NCBI RefSeq assembly: GCF_017876795.1
Contig: NZ_JAGIOR010000001.1
Span: forward strand, 2,692,501-2,756,500
Length of the DNA stretch: 64,000 nt
DNA from: Rhizobium leguminosarum
GTDB lineage: Bacteria; Pseudomonadota; Alphaproteobacteria; Rhizobiales; Rhizobiaceae
Reading direction: 5' to 3'
Under the pieces are notes generated by a model that made no database searches, was not told where the DNA came from, and saw only the letters and a program-made list of their open reading frames with translations. Each line of letters starts with the position of its first letter. Within the stretch, counting starts at the first letter, position 1. A program made the position numbers and the translations under genes. Positions 7,930-16,382 of the stretch are shown in pieces.

Positions 7930-10287
7930 TCACCTGTGCCGCACTGCGAGCAGCGTGATGTCGTCGTAAATCTTCTGCGATCCGATAAAGTGCATGAGTG
8001 TCGCGACAATTTCGGCAACGATTTTCTCGGCGCTCAGATCCTTCAAGCGAACTGCTTCGCGGCACAGGCGTTCCATGCCAAACAGTTCTCCGGCATCATT
8101 TTCGGCTTCGGTTACGCCGTCCGTATGCAGGAGGATGAAGTCGCCTTTTTCGAACGCTATTTCACGGGTTTTGATGAAGGCGGAGATATCGGCTTCCAGC
8201 CCGATCGGAATACCCAGATCCATGGTGTCTATACGCTCGACCTCGCCGTTCGCCCGCACGACGACAACTTCCTCGTGTTGTCCCGACAGGATCATCTCTT
8301 TTCCGTCGTAGTCAAGAAACGCCAGCGTGAGGTGCTTATCGATTTTCGTCCTGACTATATTTTTAAACAAGGCGCTGTTCAGGTTGGTGAGAAATTCAAC
8401 TGCATCGGTGTTTCCGGCTTCCTGCAGGGCGCGGGCGACGGACTGAACCATCAACATCAACACGCCGCTTTCCAGCCCGTGTCCGGTAACGTCGCCGATG
8501 CCGATCTTCAACCGCCCTCCGTTCTTCAATACGTCGTAATAATCGCCGCCGACTTCTTCCGCCGGTCTCATATAGGCTGCGATCTCCAGGGCCTGAAACT
8601 CCTCAAGCTCCTGATCCAGCGGAAGCACCATGAGCTGCATCCTCTCGGCGACGGCGAGCTCCGTTCCAAGACGTCGATTTTCTCGCTGAAGTTGTGCGTT
8701 CAGCGTCGAAATCTCTTCCTTTGCATCTTCGATTTGCGCGGTTCGCTCTTCGACGAGTTGCTCGAGATTTTCCGTGTGATAGCTGATCTCTTCGGCCATC
8801 CGATTGAATGCTTCGCCGGCTTCGCCGACCTCATCCTTGCTTCGTATGGCCACCCTGACCGAATAATCCTTCGCTTGGATCCGCTTGGCGGCACCTGCAA
8901 GCGCGCTGATTCCGCTGGTTATTCGTTTCGAGGCCGCAAATACCGCGATCGTCACAATCAGCAGTGACATCAAGATCGCCAGAATTTGGTAGAGCACGAT
9001 CCGGTTCGTCGCGTCGGAAATTTTGGCCTGGGCGGCATAGAGCGAGGCATCGATTTCTCGCTCCGGCACAACCACTCCCAGCGACATCGCCTCCTGCCGA
9101 ACCGGGCCACTGGACCAGAGATTGGTGGCAGGCAGTTTCTTGACGATAACGATATAGGGGATCTCGTTGCCGTCCTGCTGCAACAGCAGATGTTGGATGC
9201 CCTGTTCGCGGTCCAGGGCCAGTTTGGCGATCGCGGGCTGGGAGCTTCCCTTCAGAGAGCGCTCCAGGCCGGTCACGCCGGTTCCGCTCGCACCGCTGGC
9301 GGCACGCAGGCCGAGGGTTTTTTCGCCCGTGCTGTTGATCGCGACGACATTGCCGTCGGACATTGCCAGAAACCCAAAGCCGGATTGCGCCACTTTGACA
9401 TTTTCAACCGTCTGCGCCAGCTGGTCGAGTGTGATATCGGCGCCGGCCGTCCCGGCGACATCCTTTCTGTCGACTGTCCATAGCGGATGAAAGAAACTGA
9501 CGATCAGCTTTCCGGTGATGGCATCCGTATAGGGCGCTGTCTGGGTGATATCATCAGCGACCGGCCGCGTCTTCATATCCTTGGCCCAGCCCTGCCAGGA
9601 CTCGTAAAGTCCCGGGAAAAAGAAGTCCCAGAAATTCGCCTCGTTGTGGCCCGGATAAAGCCGGTCGAAGGTCTGGGCCTGATCGGTATAGGGCGCCGTT
9701 CGGAAGATCGGCCGTTCTTTCGAGCCGATATAATACATCTGCAGCTTCGAGGCACCGTGCCGCAGCAGGCTCGGCGCAACAAGATCCAGAACCGCGCTCG
9801 TGCGGATATCATTCTCGACGTCGGGTCTTGGCTTCTGGTCTTGTCCGAGCAAGTAACCCCAGACGCTCACCACCGAGAGCGAGCCGGGAGCGTTCTGGGA
9901 CCACTTGCCCTGCTGATCGTAGGAAAGGCTGACGCTGGGGGGAGATGTGCGGGCGATGGCAGCGCCGACGTCCGAATTGCGCGCGGGATCGTCGATCTGC
10001 GCCTGGAGCACGCCTGCGAGCGTACTGACGTCGCTATGAACCTGCCGCAGCAGCAAACTCACCTGTGCCGCGGTCGAGTCAGCATAGGTGCGGATGTATT
10101 CCTGGCTTGCCGCTTCAAGACCCTGGCCGACCTCGAGGGTTGCGTCACGCGACAGCCTTTGAACGTTCCAAAGCGCCAGCCCGCCGCTGACCAGCAAGTC
10201 GAAGAGCACAGCTCCGCCGACGACCAGGATGAATTTTGCCCGAAAGCCTATTCCTGCCGGTGTCTTCGGTGATCTCACGTCCATCAC
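7930..10287 (-). CDS. Membrane sensor phosphatase: Cache-HAMP-coiled coil-SpoIIE (PP2C)
   Basis: The protein has 785 residues. A transmembrane helix at about 15-40 is followed by a large periplasmic region of roughly 370 residues that resembles a double Cache sensor, with VSVWGYLLGQDQKPRPDV and FFHPLW. A second membrane helix lies at about 430-450, then a HAMP domain, a coiled coil (about 510-560) and a SpoIIE-type PP2C domain. Metal-binding signatures are all present: GGDYYDV, GDVTGHG, HTDGVTEAE and YDDITLL. It should dephosphorylate a Ser/Thr-phosphorylated STAS protein in response to an extracellular ligand. SiaA of Pseudomonas has a comparable architecture. The start overlaps the previous gene by four bases. 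Confidence 0.85.
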   Translation of the reverse strand: MMDVRSPKTPAGIGFRAKFILVVGGAVLFDLLVSGGLALWNVQRLSRDATLEVGQGLEAASQEYIRTYADSTAAQVSLLLRQVHSDVSTLAGVLQAQIDDPARNSDVGAAIARTSPPSVSLSYDQQGKWSQNAPGSLSVVSVWGYLLGQDQKPRPDVENDIRTSAVLDLVAPSLLRHGASKLQMYYIGSKERPIFRTAPYTDQAQTFDRLYPGHNEANFWDFFFPGLYESWQGWAKDMKTRPVADDITQTAPYTDAITGKLIVSFFHPLWTVDRKDVAGTAGADITLDQLAQTVENVKVAQSGFGFLAMSDGNVVAINSTGEKTLGLRAASGASGTGVTGLERSLKGSSQPAIAKLALDREQGIQHLLLQQDGNEIPYIVIVKKLPATNLWSSGPVRQEAMSLGVVVPEREIDASLYAAQAKISDATNRIVLYQILAILMSLLIVTIAVFAASKRITSGISALAGAAKRIQAKDYSVRVAIRSKDEVGEAGEAFNRMAEEISYHTENLEQLVEERTAQIEDAKEEISTLNAQLQRENRRLGTELAVAERMQLMVLPLDQELEEFQALEIAAYMRPAEEVGGDYYDVLKNGGRLKIGIGDVTGHGLESGVLMLMVQSVARALQEAGNTDAVEFLTNLNSALFKNIVRTKIDKHLTLAFLDYDGKEMILSGQHEEVVVVRANGEVERIDTMDLGIPIGLEADISAFIKTREIAFEKGDFILLHTDGVTEAENDAGELFGMERLCREAVRLKDLSAEKIVAEIVATLMHFIGSQKIYDDITLLAVRHR

Positions 10288-11456
10288 AGTGGCTTTCGTC
10301 CGGAAGCCGCCCAGATCGGCCAGCCTGCATAACCTTTGGGGTGAAGGGCGGCAAAGACGTGATCCTTGAACCCTTGCCGGAACCTGCGGATAAAATCCAA
10401 GGAGTCGCCACGCCGAACCGCCATCTCACCGGCGTAGACATTTTCCCAGGCTTCGATGATGTCGGCGAAGTCCTGAGGGTCCCCGTCAAGGTTCGTCACC
10501 ATAAAGCAATCGACCTTGATTGTGTCGAACCCGGCATCGGCAAGGAGATGGCGGCTTTTCGGCCCCATCTCGACATCCATGTCGAAGTGCTTGAACAGTT
10601 TGGCGACCTCCTCGTAAGTCCATTTTATCGTTTCCGCGTGCGGCTCGCCCAGGCAATGCGAATTTTTTTCGTTGGTGATGTAGACACGGCCGCCGGGCTT
10701 GCAGATGCGGTAAAGTTCCCGCAGCAGCATCTCGGGACGGTTGAAAATCTGCAGCGAATGCCGGCAGGTCACAAAGTCGAACTGATTGTCCCGAAGCAGC
10801 ATCTGGGAAGCGTCCCCATAGGTGTACTCTATCCCCTGCAGATCGAAGTCGGCAGCGACCTTGCGAGCATATTCGAGGCTGCGCACGGAATGATCCAGCG
10901 CGACAAGCCGCGCGGGTTTGAATTCCCGTTGAACCAAGGCGGCGAAATCACCAATTCCGCAACAGATATCCGCCATGACAAGGCCGCTGCGCAGACCGTG
11001 GTGAGGCAGGAGTTCCCGCTCGTGCCTCCATGTCATTTTCGTCTGGGTGCGGAGAATGGGAATGAAACTCTCATCCTCGACAAAGCTCTGGCCTGGGTAA
11101 AATGACGAATCGTAGACTTCGACCGACAGGTTTGGTTGTGATGCCGCCAACGTTTGGAACAACGAGGTCGACCACGCCACCACGCTGGACGTGATGATGA
11201 CAATCTTCCGTTCCGGCCTGGTCCGGCAGCTCGCCGTCAGTATATCGGACAGAGCTGAAAAGGCGGTCATGTTGATGTGCGTCAGCCGTTTGACGTTCAG
11301 GTAAACCACGCCGCTGTACCTTTCCAAACTTTGCCGCACCAGCTTGAGGGCATCGGCAATCTCGCTTGCACTTTCCGGCCGCATCTTGCCAGACAGCAAC
11401 AGCTCCTGATTTGTCGGATCAAAACGGACGGTGAAGGGTAGGACAAGCAGGTTCAT
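10284..11456 (-). CDS. STAS domain fused to a SAM-dependent methyltransferase
   Basis: The protein has 390 residues in two parts. Residues 1-115 look like a STAS domain (SGKMRPESASEIADAL, YLNVKRLTHINMTAFSAL), with Thr where the phosphorylatable Ser usually lies. Residues 150-390 form a class I methyltransferase with motif I ADICCGIGDFA, an acidic residue after strand beta-2 (VALDHS), GDASQMLLRDNQFDFVTCRHSLQ, and ELYRICKPGGRVY. A free STAS next to a PP2C phosphatase suggests that phosphorylation of the STAS part controls methylation of an unknown substrate. It overlaps its neighbours by four bases on both sides. The fusion itself is the most unusual feature of the operon. Confidence 0.8.
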   Translation of the reverse strand: MNLLVLPFTVRFDPTNQELLLSGKMRPESASEIADALKLVRQSLERYSGVVYLNVKRLTHINMTAFSALSDILTASCRTRPERKIVIITSSVVAWSTSLFQTLAASQPNLSVEVYDSSFYPGQSFVEDESFIPILRTQTKMTWRHERELLPHHGLRSGLVMADICCGIGDFAALVQREFKPARLVALDHSVRSLEYARKVAADFDLQGIEYTYGDASQMLLRDNQFDFVTCRHSLQIFNRPEMLLRELYRICKPGGRVYITNEKNSHCLGEPHAETIKWTYEEVAKLFKHFDMDVEMGPKSRHLLADAGFDTIKVDCFMVTNLDGDPQDFADIIEAWENVYAGEMAVRRGDSLDFIRRFRQGFKDHVFAALHPKGYAGWPIWAASGRKPL

Positions 11457-12016
11457 TGGAAGTCCTCGGCCGAAGGGAAATCCGCGATGATCTGGATCCC
11501 GCGGGTGCCGTCTTTCTCAATTCGGATAGCGGCGCGGAATATTGTTGCCAGATCTCGGAGCAAAATCGTCCCGTCGGCGTCCGTGACCATATCGGAGCCG
11601 GCGTCCGCGACAGGATGGCGTTCACTTGATCTTGCACCCGTGTGCTCGCGGCCAAATGCTTCCTCGCGGGCAAACGCAATTTTCAGCCGGTTGATCGTCG
11701 TGCTCCGATAGAGACGGAAACTTATCCTTCCCGGCTCACCCGTCGAACGGAAAGCAAGTTCGATGAGCTCATTGGCCGCGACGGAAAGAAAATTCGAATA
11801 TCGCGCGGGATCGCTGTGGCCTTGGCCGAGAATGTCTGAGAGATATTCGGTAATCCTGTCGCAAAACTTCCACTGAGATTTGAACATCGCAACGTTCAGT
11901 TCCAGCGATACCATCGGCGCCAATGCACGGTCATCGAAGCTTGATGCTTCCTCTTCCAATACAGCCTCCATCAGTTTGCCTGGAGCCTCGGGTTGATGCA
12001 TGCCCGCTAAAAACAC
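11453..12016 (-). CDS. Degenerate GHKL-like protein, first partner-switch component
   Basis: The product is 187 residues from a GTG at 12016; ATG codons at 12001 and 11971 are alternatives and none has a strong ribosome site. The middle, SNFLSVAANELIELAFRS followed by GRISFRLYRS, parallels the N-box region of the regulator at 7366-7926. The later glycine boxes are not recognisable and a charged linker (REHTGARSSERHP) occupies that place. It may be a non-catalytic relative that binds the STAS-methyltransferase encoded just downstream with a four-base overlap. It is cytoplasmic. Confidence 0.55.
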   Translation of the reverse strand: MFLAGMHQPEAPGKLMEAVLEEEASSFDDRALAPMVSLELNVAMFKSQWKFCDRITEYLSDILGQGHSDPARYSNFLSVAANELIELAFRSTGEPGRISFRLYRSTTINRLKIAFAREEAFGREHTGARSSERHPVADAGSDMVTDADGTILLRDLATIFRAAIRIEKDGTRGIQIIADFPSAEDFQ

Positions 12017-12036
12017 GGCGAAAAATCGGTTGCCTG

Positions 12037-13689
12037 CTATGGCAGCGCGTGGCTTACGGATGTTTCCACCCGGGTAATGAACTCACTGATCGCCTCGACC
12101 GGAAGCGGCCTGCTCACCAGATAGCCTTGAAGCCTGTCGCAGCCGACACGGTGCAACCATTCCGCCTGACCTGGCGTCTCGACGCCTTCGGCCGTCACCT
12201 GCATGTCGAGACCATGTGCGAGGTTCACGATGCAGCGGACGATCGTCTGGCTTTTCGGATCGCTTTCCAGATCGGTGATAAAGTATTTGTCGATTTTGAT
12301 CGTGTCGAAAGGGAAGGTCTTCAGATAGCTCAGGGAAGAATATTCGGTCCCGAAATCATCCAGCGAGATCCGTATCCCCAGCACGTTGAGCGTGTTCAGC
12401 GTGTCGATATTGTTGACGGTCCGCTCAAGCAGGACGCTTTCAGTTATCTCAAGCTCCAAACGCTCGGGCGAGAATCCGATCAGGTCGAGCGTCTGGGATA
12501 TCCGGTCAGTGAGGCCGCTGGTCAGGAATTCAGCCGCCGACACATTGACTGCAACGACGTAGTTCTCCGGCCAATTCATCGCCTCGCGGCATGCCTGCTC
12601 CAAAACCCATGCACCTATATCAGGCATCATTCCATCGGCCTCGGCCATCGGAATGAATGCCGCCGGTGGAATTTTTCCAAGCAGCGGATGGTGCCATCTC
12701 AGCAATGCTTCGAAGCCGACAACGCAGCCGCCCTCGGCGATGGGTTGATATTCGACAAAGAATTGCTGTTGGATCAAGGCCATGCGCAGGCTGCGGCGCA
12801 GCAGTTCGCGTTGTTCCAGCGACTCAAGCATTGAGGCATCAAACGCGGCTGCTCGACCGCGCCCCTCTTTCTTCGCGGCGTAGAGTGCAACGTCGGACGC
12901 CTTCATAAGCTGTTCCGGACTGGTTCCATCCGGCGGAGCTGTGGATATGCCGATGCTGGTGCCGACAAAGACCGCGATGCCATCGATCGTGAAGGGTTTT
13001 TTGAATGCGGCAACCAAGACTTCTGCTAGCCGGTGCGCTTTGGCCGGCTGTCCCGAGCCCGTGGAAATGACGGTGAATTCGTCACCAGCCAGTCGATAGG
13101 CTCTGTCATCACCCGTCAGGCAGTCTTGAATACGTTTTGCCGCAAATTGGAGAAGCTTGTCGCCCGCCGGATGCCCAAGCGTGTCGTTCACCGGCTTGAA
13201 ATCGTCAAGGTCGAGCTGCATCAGGGATAGAGTCTCGTTCGAGCCTGCGGTCTCCCGCAGCAATTCAGTGAGGTCCTCGCTGAATTGGCGTCGGTTCGGC
13301 AGTCCCGTCAGCGGATCGTGGGTCGCCAGATGCAAAAGCGTTGCGCGCTCGTCGTCGGCGAGCTCCTCCGACCGGACCACGGCAAACAGAACGCCGATCC
13401 GATAGATCGTCAGCCCGTGCGACCCAGACCCGCCAAGATCGCCCGATACCCGCAAAGGCTTGCCGCTGTCATCCAATGAGCGGAAAGCAAGCGTAATCGC
13501 CGATTTGTCCAGCTCTGGAAAATGCTCCCAAAGTGACGCTGCCGGTTTGACAGATGCCGGCAGCTCATTGCCCAGCAAATTCTCGACGGGATTGAAATCG
13601 CGGTCAAAGAACAAAAGCCGGTCGATTGAACTCGAAGCTTCTGGCTGTGTTTGTCCGAGGGCCGGGCTGGCCGCACGAATTTTCCGCAT
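12037..13689 (-). CDS. PAS-like GGDEF-EAL c-di-GMP turnover protein
   Basis: The protein has 550 residues. The ATG at 13689 is preferred over a TTG at 13695 because GAGAGG lies at proper distance. Residues 20-110 look PAS-like. The GGDEF domain follows (LMQLDLDDFKPVNDTLGH, then RLAGDEF in place of GGDEF, a variant that can still be active). The EAL domain is complete: FEALLRWHHP, VNVSA, LELEITES, DDFGT, IKID, AEGVET and QGYLVSRP. It should be a competent phosphodiesterase, possibly with cyclase activity. It is the first gene of the signalling operon, 20 bases before the next. No transmembrane segment is present, so any signal is intracellular. Confidence 0.85.
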   Translation of the reverse strand: MRKIRAASPALGQTQPEASSSIDRLLFFDRDFNPVENLLGNELPASVKPAASLWEHFPELDKSAITLAFRSLDDSGKPLRVSGDLGGSGSHGLTIYRIGVLFAVVRSEELADDERATLLHLATHDPLTGLPNRRQFSEDLTELLRETAGSNETLSLMQLDLDDFKPVNDTLGHPAGDKLLQFAAKRIQDCLTGDDRAYRLAGDEFTVISTGSGQPAKAHRLAEVLVAAFKKPFTIDGIAVFVGTSIGISTAPPDGTSPEQLMKASDVALYAAKKEGRGRAAAFDASMLESLEQRELLRRSLRMALIQQQFFVEYQPIAEGGCVVGFEALLRWHHPLLGKIPPAAFIPMAEADGMMPDIGAWVLEQACREAMNWPENYVVAVNVSAAEFLTSGLTDRISQTLDLIGFSPERLELEITESVLLERTVNNIDTLNTLNVLGIRISLDDFGTEYSSLSYLKTFPFDTIKIDKYFITDLESDPKSQTIVRCIVNLAHGLDMQVTAEGVETPGQAEWLHRVGCDRLQGYLVSRPLPVEAISEFITRVETSVSHALP

Positions 13690-13890
13690 CTCCAAGCCTC
13701 TCCCAGTCGAATGTCCTTAACCAGATATCGTAGCAAATTAACTGTCTCACAACTTGTGCACGTCAAGATTTACATTAGGCATATCTGATTCACAATCCCA
13801 AACCTTCGCCAACACGCTTACCGTGTGAGTTCACACTACACTGATCTAGCAGGTGGATTTCCATGATTGGAATGCCGATATATGGGGGAT

Positions 13891-14721
13891 TCAGGCTGTG
13901 GCAGCCCACAGCCCACGCACCATCTGCCGAAGCGCCAGGGCCTCCGCCCACCGGTCCGTCTGGTCGTTGCCGTCCCCGCCCGTGATCGCATAGGGTTTGG
14001 GACCCAACTCACAGATAAAGACCAGCTCGGCGTCATCGCCGGCGCGTGATCGCCAGTTGCGAAAACCGTACTCCCACCACTCGAGGAAGAGATCGACCCA
14101 AGGCCGGTGATGCGGGAAGGAGATTTCGATCTGCACCTGCTCGCTCGAGGCGACCCGGCCGTGAAATGCATGGGCATTCTGCAGGATGCGTCGGATGAGA
14201 GCGTGGTTCTCCTCGTCGACCGGAAAGGCGAATTCGCGGCTGACCAGGAAATGCGACAGGTCGGCCAGCAGCGGTAGTTCGGGACGCTGATCCAGCAAAT
14301 CCAGCGTAAAGAACAGGTCCGCGGTCATCCTGTCGCGATGCGTTTCGATGAACACGGGAATGCCGGCATCTTCGGCGAGCCGCATCCAGCCATCGAGAAG
14401 CGCCAGGCAGGCATCGATGCGGCGCGGGCGGATATCGGGTTGCAGGTTGATGTGGCTGACCGGAAATTCCGCGGCCAGTTCCAACGGCAGACGTAGATCC
14501 TCGACGCAGCGAGGAAACCAGACGCCCTCGATCTTCAAGCCGGTGCCCCGGATGGCCTCGTTGAGGGCAACGACATCCCGGCGGTTGGTGTAATGCGCGC
14601 TGATGCCGTCGAAGCCGGCTTCGGAGATCATCACGATGTTTTCGTCGAGTGTGCGCTCGAACCCATCGGTGTGCCGGCGCTCCATGGCCCAGAGCGATTG
14701 GAAGATCAGCAGCTTCTGCAT
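13891..14721 (-). CDS. Sugar phosphate isomerase/epimerase-like TIM-barrel protein
   Basis: The protein has 276 residues from the ATG at 14721, which shares one base with the stop of the preceding gene (TGATG), a translational coupling arrangement; a GTG at 14724 is the alternative. The sequence fits the xylose isomerase-like TIM barrel (AP endonuclease 2 family): ISEAGFDGISAHY, GVWFPRCVEDL, HINLQPDIRP, GIPVFIETHRDRMTAD, LPLLADLSHFLVS, VQIEISFPHHRP and FICELGPKPYA, with His, Glu and Asp positioned as metal ligands. Such enzymes isomerise or epimerise polyols and keto-sugars. It is the last gene of the hydroxylase operon. Confidence 0.75.
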   Translation of the reverse strand: MQKLLIFQSLWAMERRHTDGFERTLDENIVMISEAGFDGISAHYTNRRDVVALNEAIRGTGLKIEGVWFPRCVEDLRLPLELAAEFPVSHINLQPDIRPRRIDACLALLDGWMRLAEDAGIPVFIETHRDRMTADLFFTLDLLDQRPELPLLADLSHFLVSREFAFPVDEENHALIRRILQNAHAFHGRVASSEQVQIEISFPHHRPWVDLFLEWWEYGFRNWRSRAGDDAELVFICELGPKPYAITGGDGNDQTDRWAEALALRQMVRGLWAATA

Positions 14722-15926
14722 CACGCGGCCCGTGCGCCTTTCAGCAGCGTTTTGAGGTTCACACGAGGGTCGGCAATTTCCCCAGGCTCCGGGCTAATAC
14801 CTGCGGCAATCAGCATCTCGGCGAGCTTGATGTCCCTGGCCAGGCCATTGCCGATGCCAAGGCCGGCGGCTGCCACGAGGCGGCCATCGTCCAGATAGAA
14901 TTCGAGCTCGCCATCCGTGGCCGAACGCAGGACGATCTGATGGGTGGAGTGGGGCATCCCCACCACCTGGAGGCCAAGATCGTATTGGTCGGACCAGAAC
15001 CAGGGGAGGGCGCTGAAGGTCTCGGCGGCACCTGCCATGTTTCGCGCCACGGTTTCGGCCTGCGTCCTGGCGTTCCACCAGCTTTCATAGCGAAAATGTC
15101 CGCCGCCGGGCTGGGCCACCGCCGCGCAATCGCCTGCCGCGAAAACGTTCGGCGCGCTGGTGCGAAGACAGGTATCCGTCAGGATCCCATTGCCTGTGGC
15201 CAGTCCCGATGCTTCGGCCAAAACGATGTCAGGCAGGACTCCGATGGCGCCGACGACAAGGTCGGCATGCACCACGCTGCCATCGGTCAGGGTGACGCCG
15301 TCGTCACTGATCGCCGCCACGCCCCGGTCGAGGTGAAAGCGCACACCTTCCGCAGCATGTCTGGCGTGCAGCTTTTCGGCAAAGCGGGCAGGGACGGCGC
15401 GGCCCAAAGGTTTCGGTGCGGCTTCGATCACGCTGACCGCGACGTCCTTCCCTCGGAGGACCGATGCGAGTTCCATCCCGATCAGACCGGCGCCGATGAT
15501 CGCCACGTTCCGGCCCGGCGCAACACGGGAGAAGATCGCTTCGGCGTCGGCGTGGGTACGGAAGTCGAGTGCGCGCGCTGCACCTTGACATGTAAGCCGT
15601 CTCGGCCGCGCGCCGGTGGCCAGAAGCAGCTTTTCGTAACGCAGCACCCGCCCATCGCTCAAACCAACCGTTTCGGCGCCGGCATCGAGCTTGGCGGCCG
15701 ACAGGCCTTTGAGATAGGTGATGCCGGCCGCCTCCAGCGCTTCTGCCGCGCAGATCAGCTTCATCTGCACCGCACCGTTCACGGTCTTCGACAAGGGAGG
15801 CCGTTCATAGGGCAGATGCGGCTCGGCTCCGACCAGCGTGACGGATCCGCAATAGCCTGCTTCGCGCAGGGCAAAGGCTGCCCGGGTGCCGGATTCGCCC
15901 GCACCGATGATGACGATACCGTCCAT
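14721..15926 (-). CDS. FAD/NAD-dependent ferredoxin (rubredoxin-type) reductase
   Basis: The protein has 401 residues. It starts with the FAD dinucleotide fold IVIIGAGESGTRAAFAL and PYERPPLSK, the usual opening of oxygenase-coupled ferredoxin reductases such as the BphA4/AlkT type. A second NAD-binding fold follows (VAIIGAGLIGMELASVL), then NVFAAGDCAAVAQP, which contacts FAD. It should pass electrons from NADH to the Rieske ferredoxin encoded upstream and on to the diiron hydroxylase. It starts about 140 bases after the Rieske stop, with a strong hairpin in between. Confidence 0.85.
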   Translation of the reverse strand: MDGIVIIGAGESGTRAAFALREAGYCGSVTLVGAEPHLPYERPPLSKTVNGAVQMKLICAAEALEAAGITYLKGLSAAKLDAGAETVGLSDGRVLRYEKLLLATGARPRRLTCQGAARALDFRTHADAEAIFSRVAPGRNVAIIGAGLIGMELASVLRGKDVAVSVIEAAPKPLGRAVPARFAEKLHARHAAEGVRFHLDRGVAAISDDGVTLTDGSVVHADLVVGAIGVLPDIVLAEASGLATGNGILTDTCLRTSAPNVFAAGDCAAVAQPGGGHFRYESWWNARTQAETVARNMAGAAETFSALPWFWSDQYDLGLQVVGMPHSTHQIVLRSATDGELEFYLDDGRLVAAAGLGIGNGLARDIKLAEMLIAAGISPEPGEIADPRVNLKTLLKGARAA

Positions 15927-16021
15927 GTTTTCTCCGTGGAAAGAACGGCCGGCGCTCGTGAGGAGGAGACGCCGGCCGGGGAGGATCAGTCGCTCAGATT
16001 TTGATTCATGCGTCGCGCATT

Positions 16022-16070
16022 ATGCATGTCGTTATCCCGGAACCGCTTCACACTTCCGGGCGACATGCAT
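16022..16070. terminator. Long intercistronic hairpin after the Rieske gene
   Basis: ATGCATGTCG (16022-16031) and CGACATGCAT (16061-16070) form a perfect outer stem. Inside it, CCCGGAA pairs with TTCCGGG. The motif resembles a palindrome frequently seen between rhizobial genes. No T-run follows, so it may stabilise or process the mRNA rather than terminate. It touches the stop codon of the Rieske gene. Confidence 0.6.
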
Positions 16071-16382
16071 TAGCCGAGGGCCACACGAACCTCTCCATCG
16101 ACCACTTCGGCCTTATAGGTTTTCAGGTTCTCGCAGGCCGGAAGCCTGAGGGCTTCGCCGGTGCGATAGTCGAAGGCGCCGGAATGCTTTGGACAATTCC
16201 ACCTCGAAATCCATGACCAATCCGTCGGCGAGATGGATCGCCTCGTGGGTGCAGAGGCCGCCGGTGCAGTAGACGCTGTCATCCGGACCACGGTAGATCG
16301 CGTAGGTGCGCCCGCCATGGTCGAAGCGGATGGCGCCTTCCTGTTCGATGTCGTCGAGTTTGCCAGCTGAAACCCAGGTCAT
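16070..16382 (-). pseudogene. Rieske [2Fe-2S] ferredoxin gene with a single-base frameshift
   Basis: From the ATG at 16382 the frame reads MTWVSAGKLDDI...YCTGGLCTHEAIHLADG, containing the first Rieske box (CTH). It then loses the family sequence after MDFEVE. The second box, CPKHSGAFDY, continues in another frame to the stop at 16070. One extra A near 16195-16196 on the plus strand explains the shift; without it the product is about 103 residues with the spacing CxH-x16-CxxH usual for Rieske ferredoxins. The ATG overlaps the stop of the hydroxylase gene. No slippery sequence is evident, so it is a mutation or a sequencing error. Confidence 0.75.

Noticed and set aside
16070..16382. Programmed frameshifting in the Rieske gene
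   Set aside because: No slippery heptamer, no downstream pseudoknot position and no known precedent; a simple mutation or read error is more likely.
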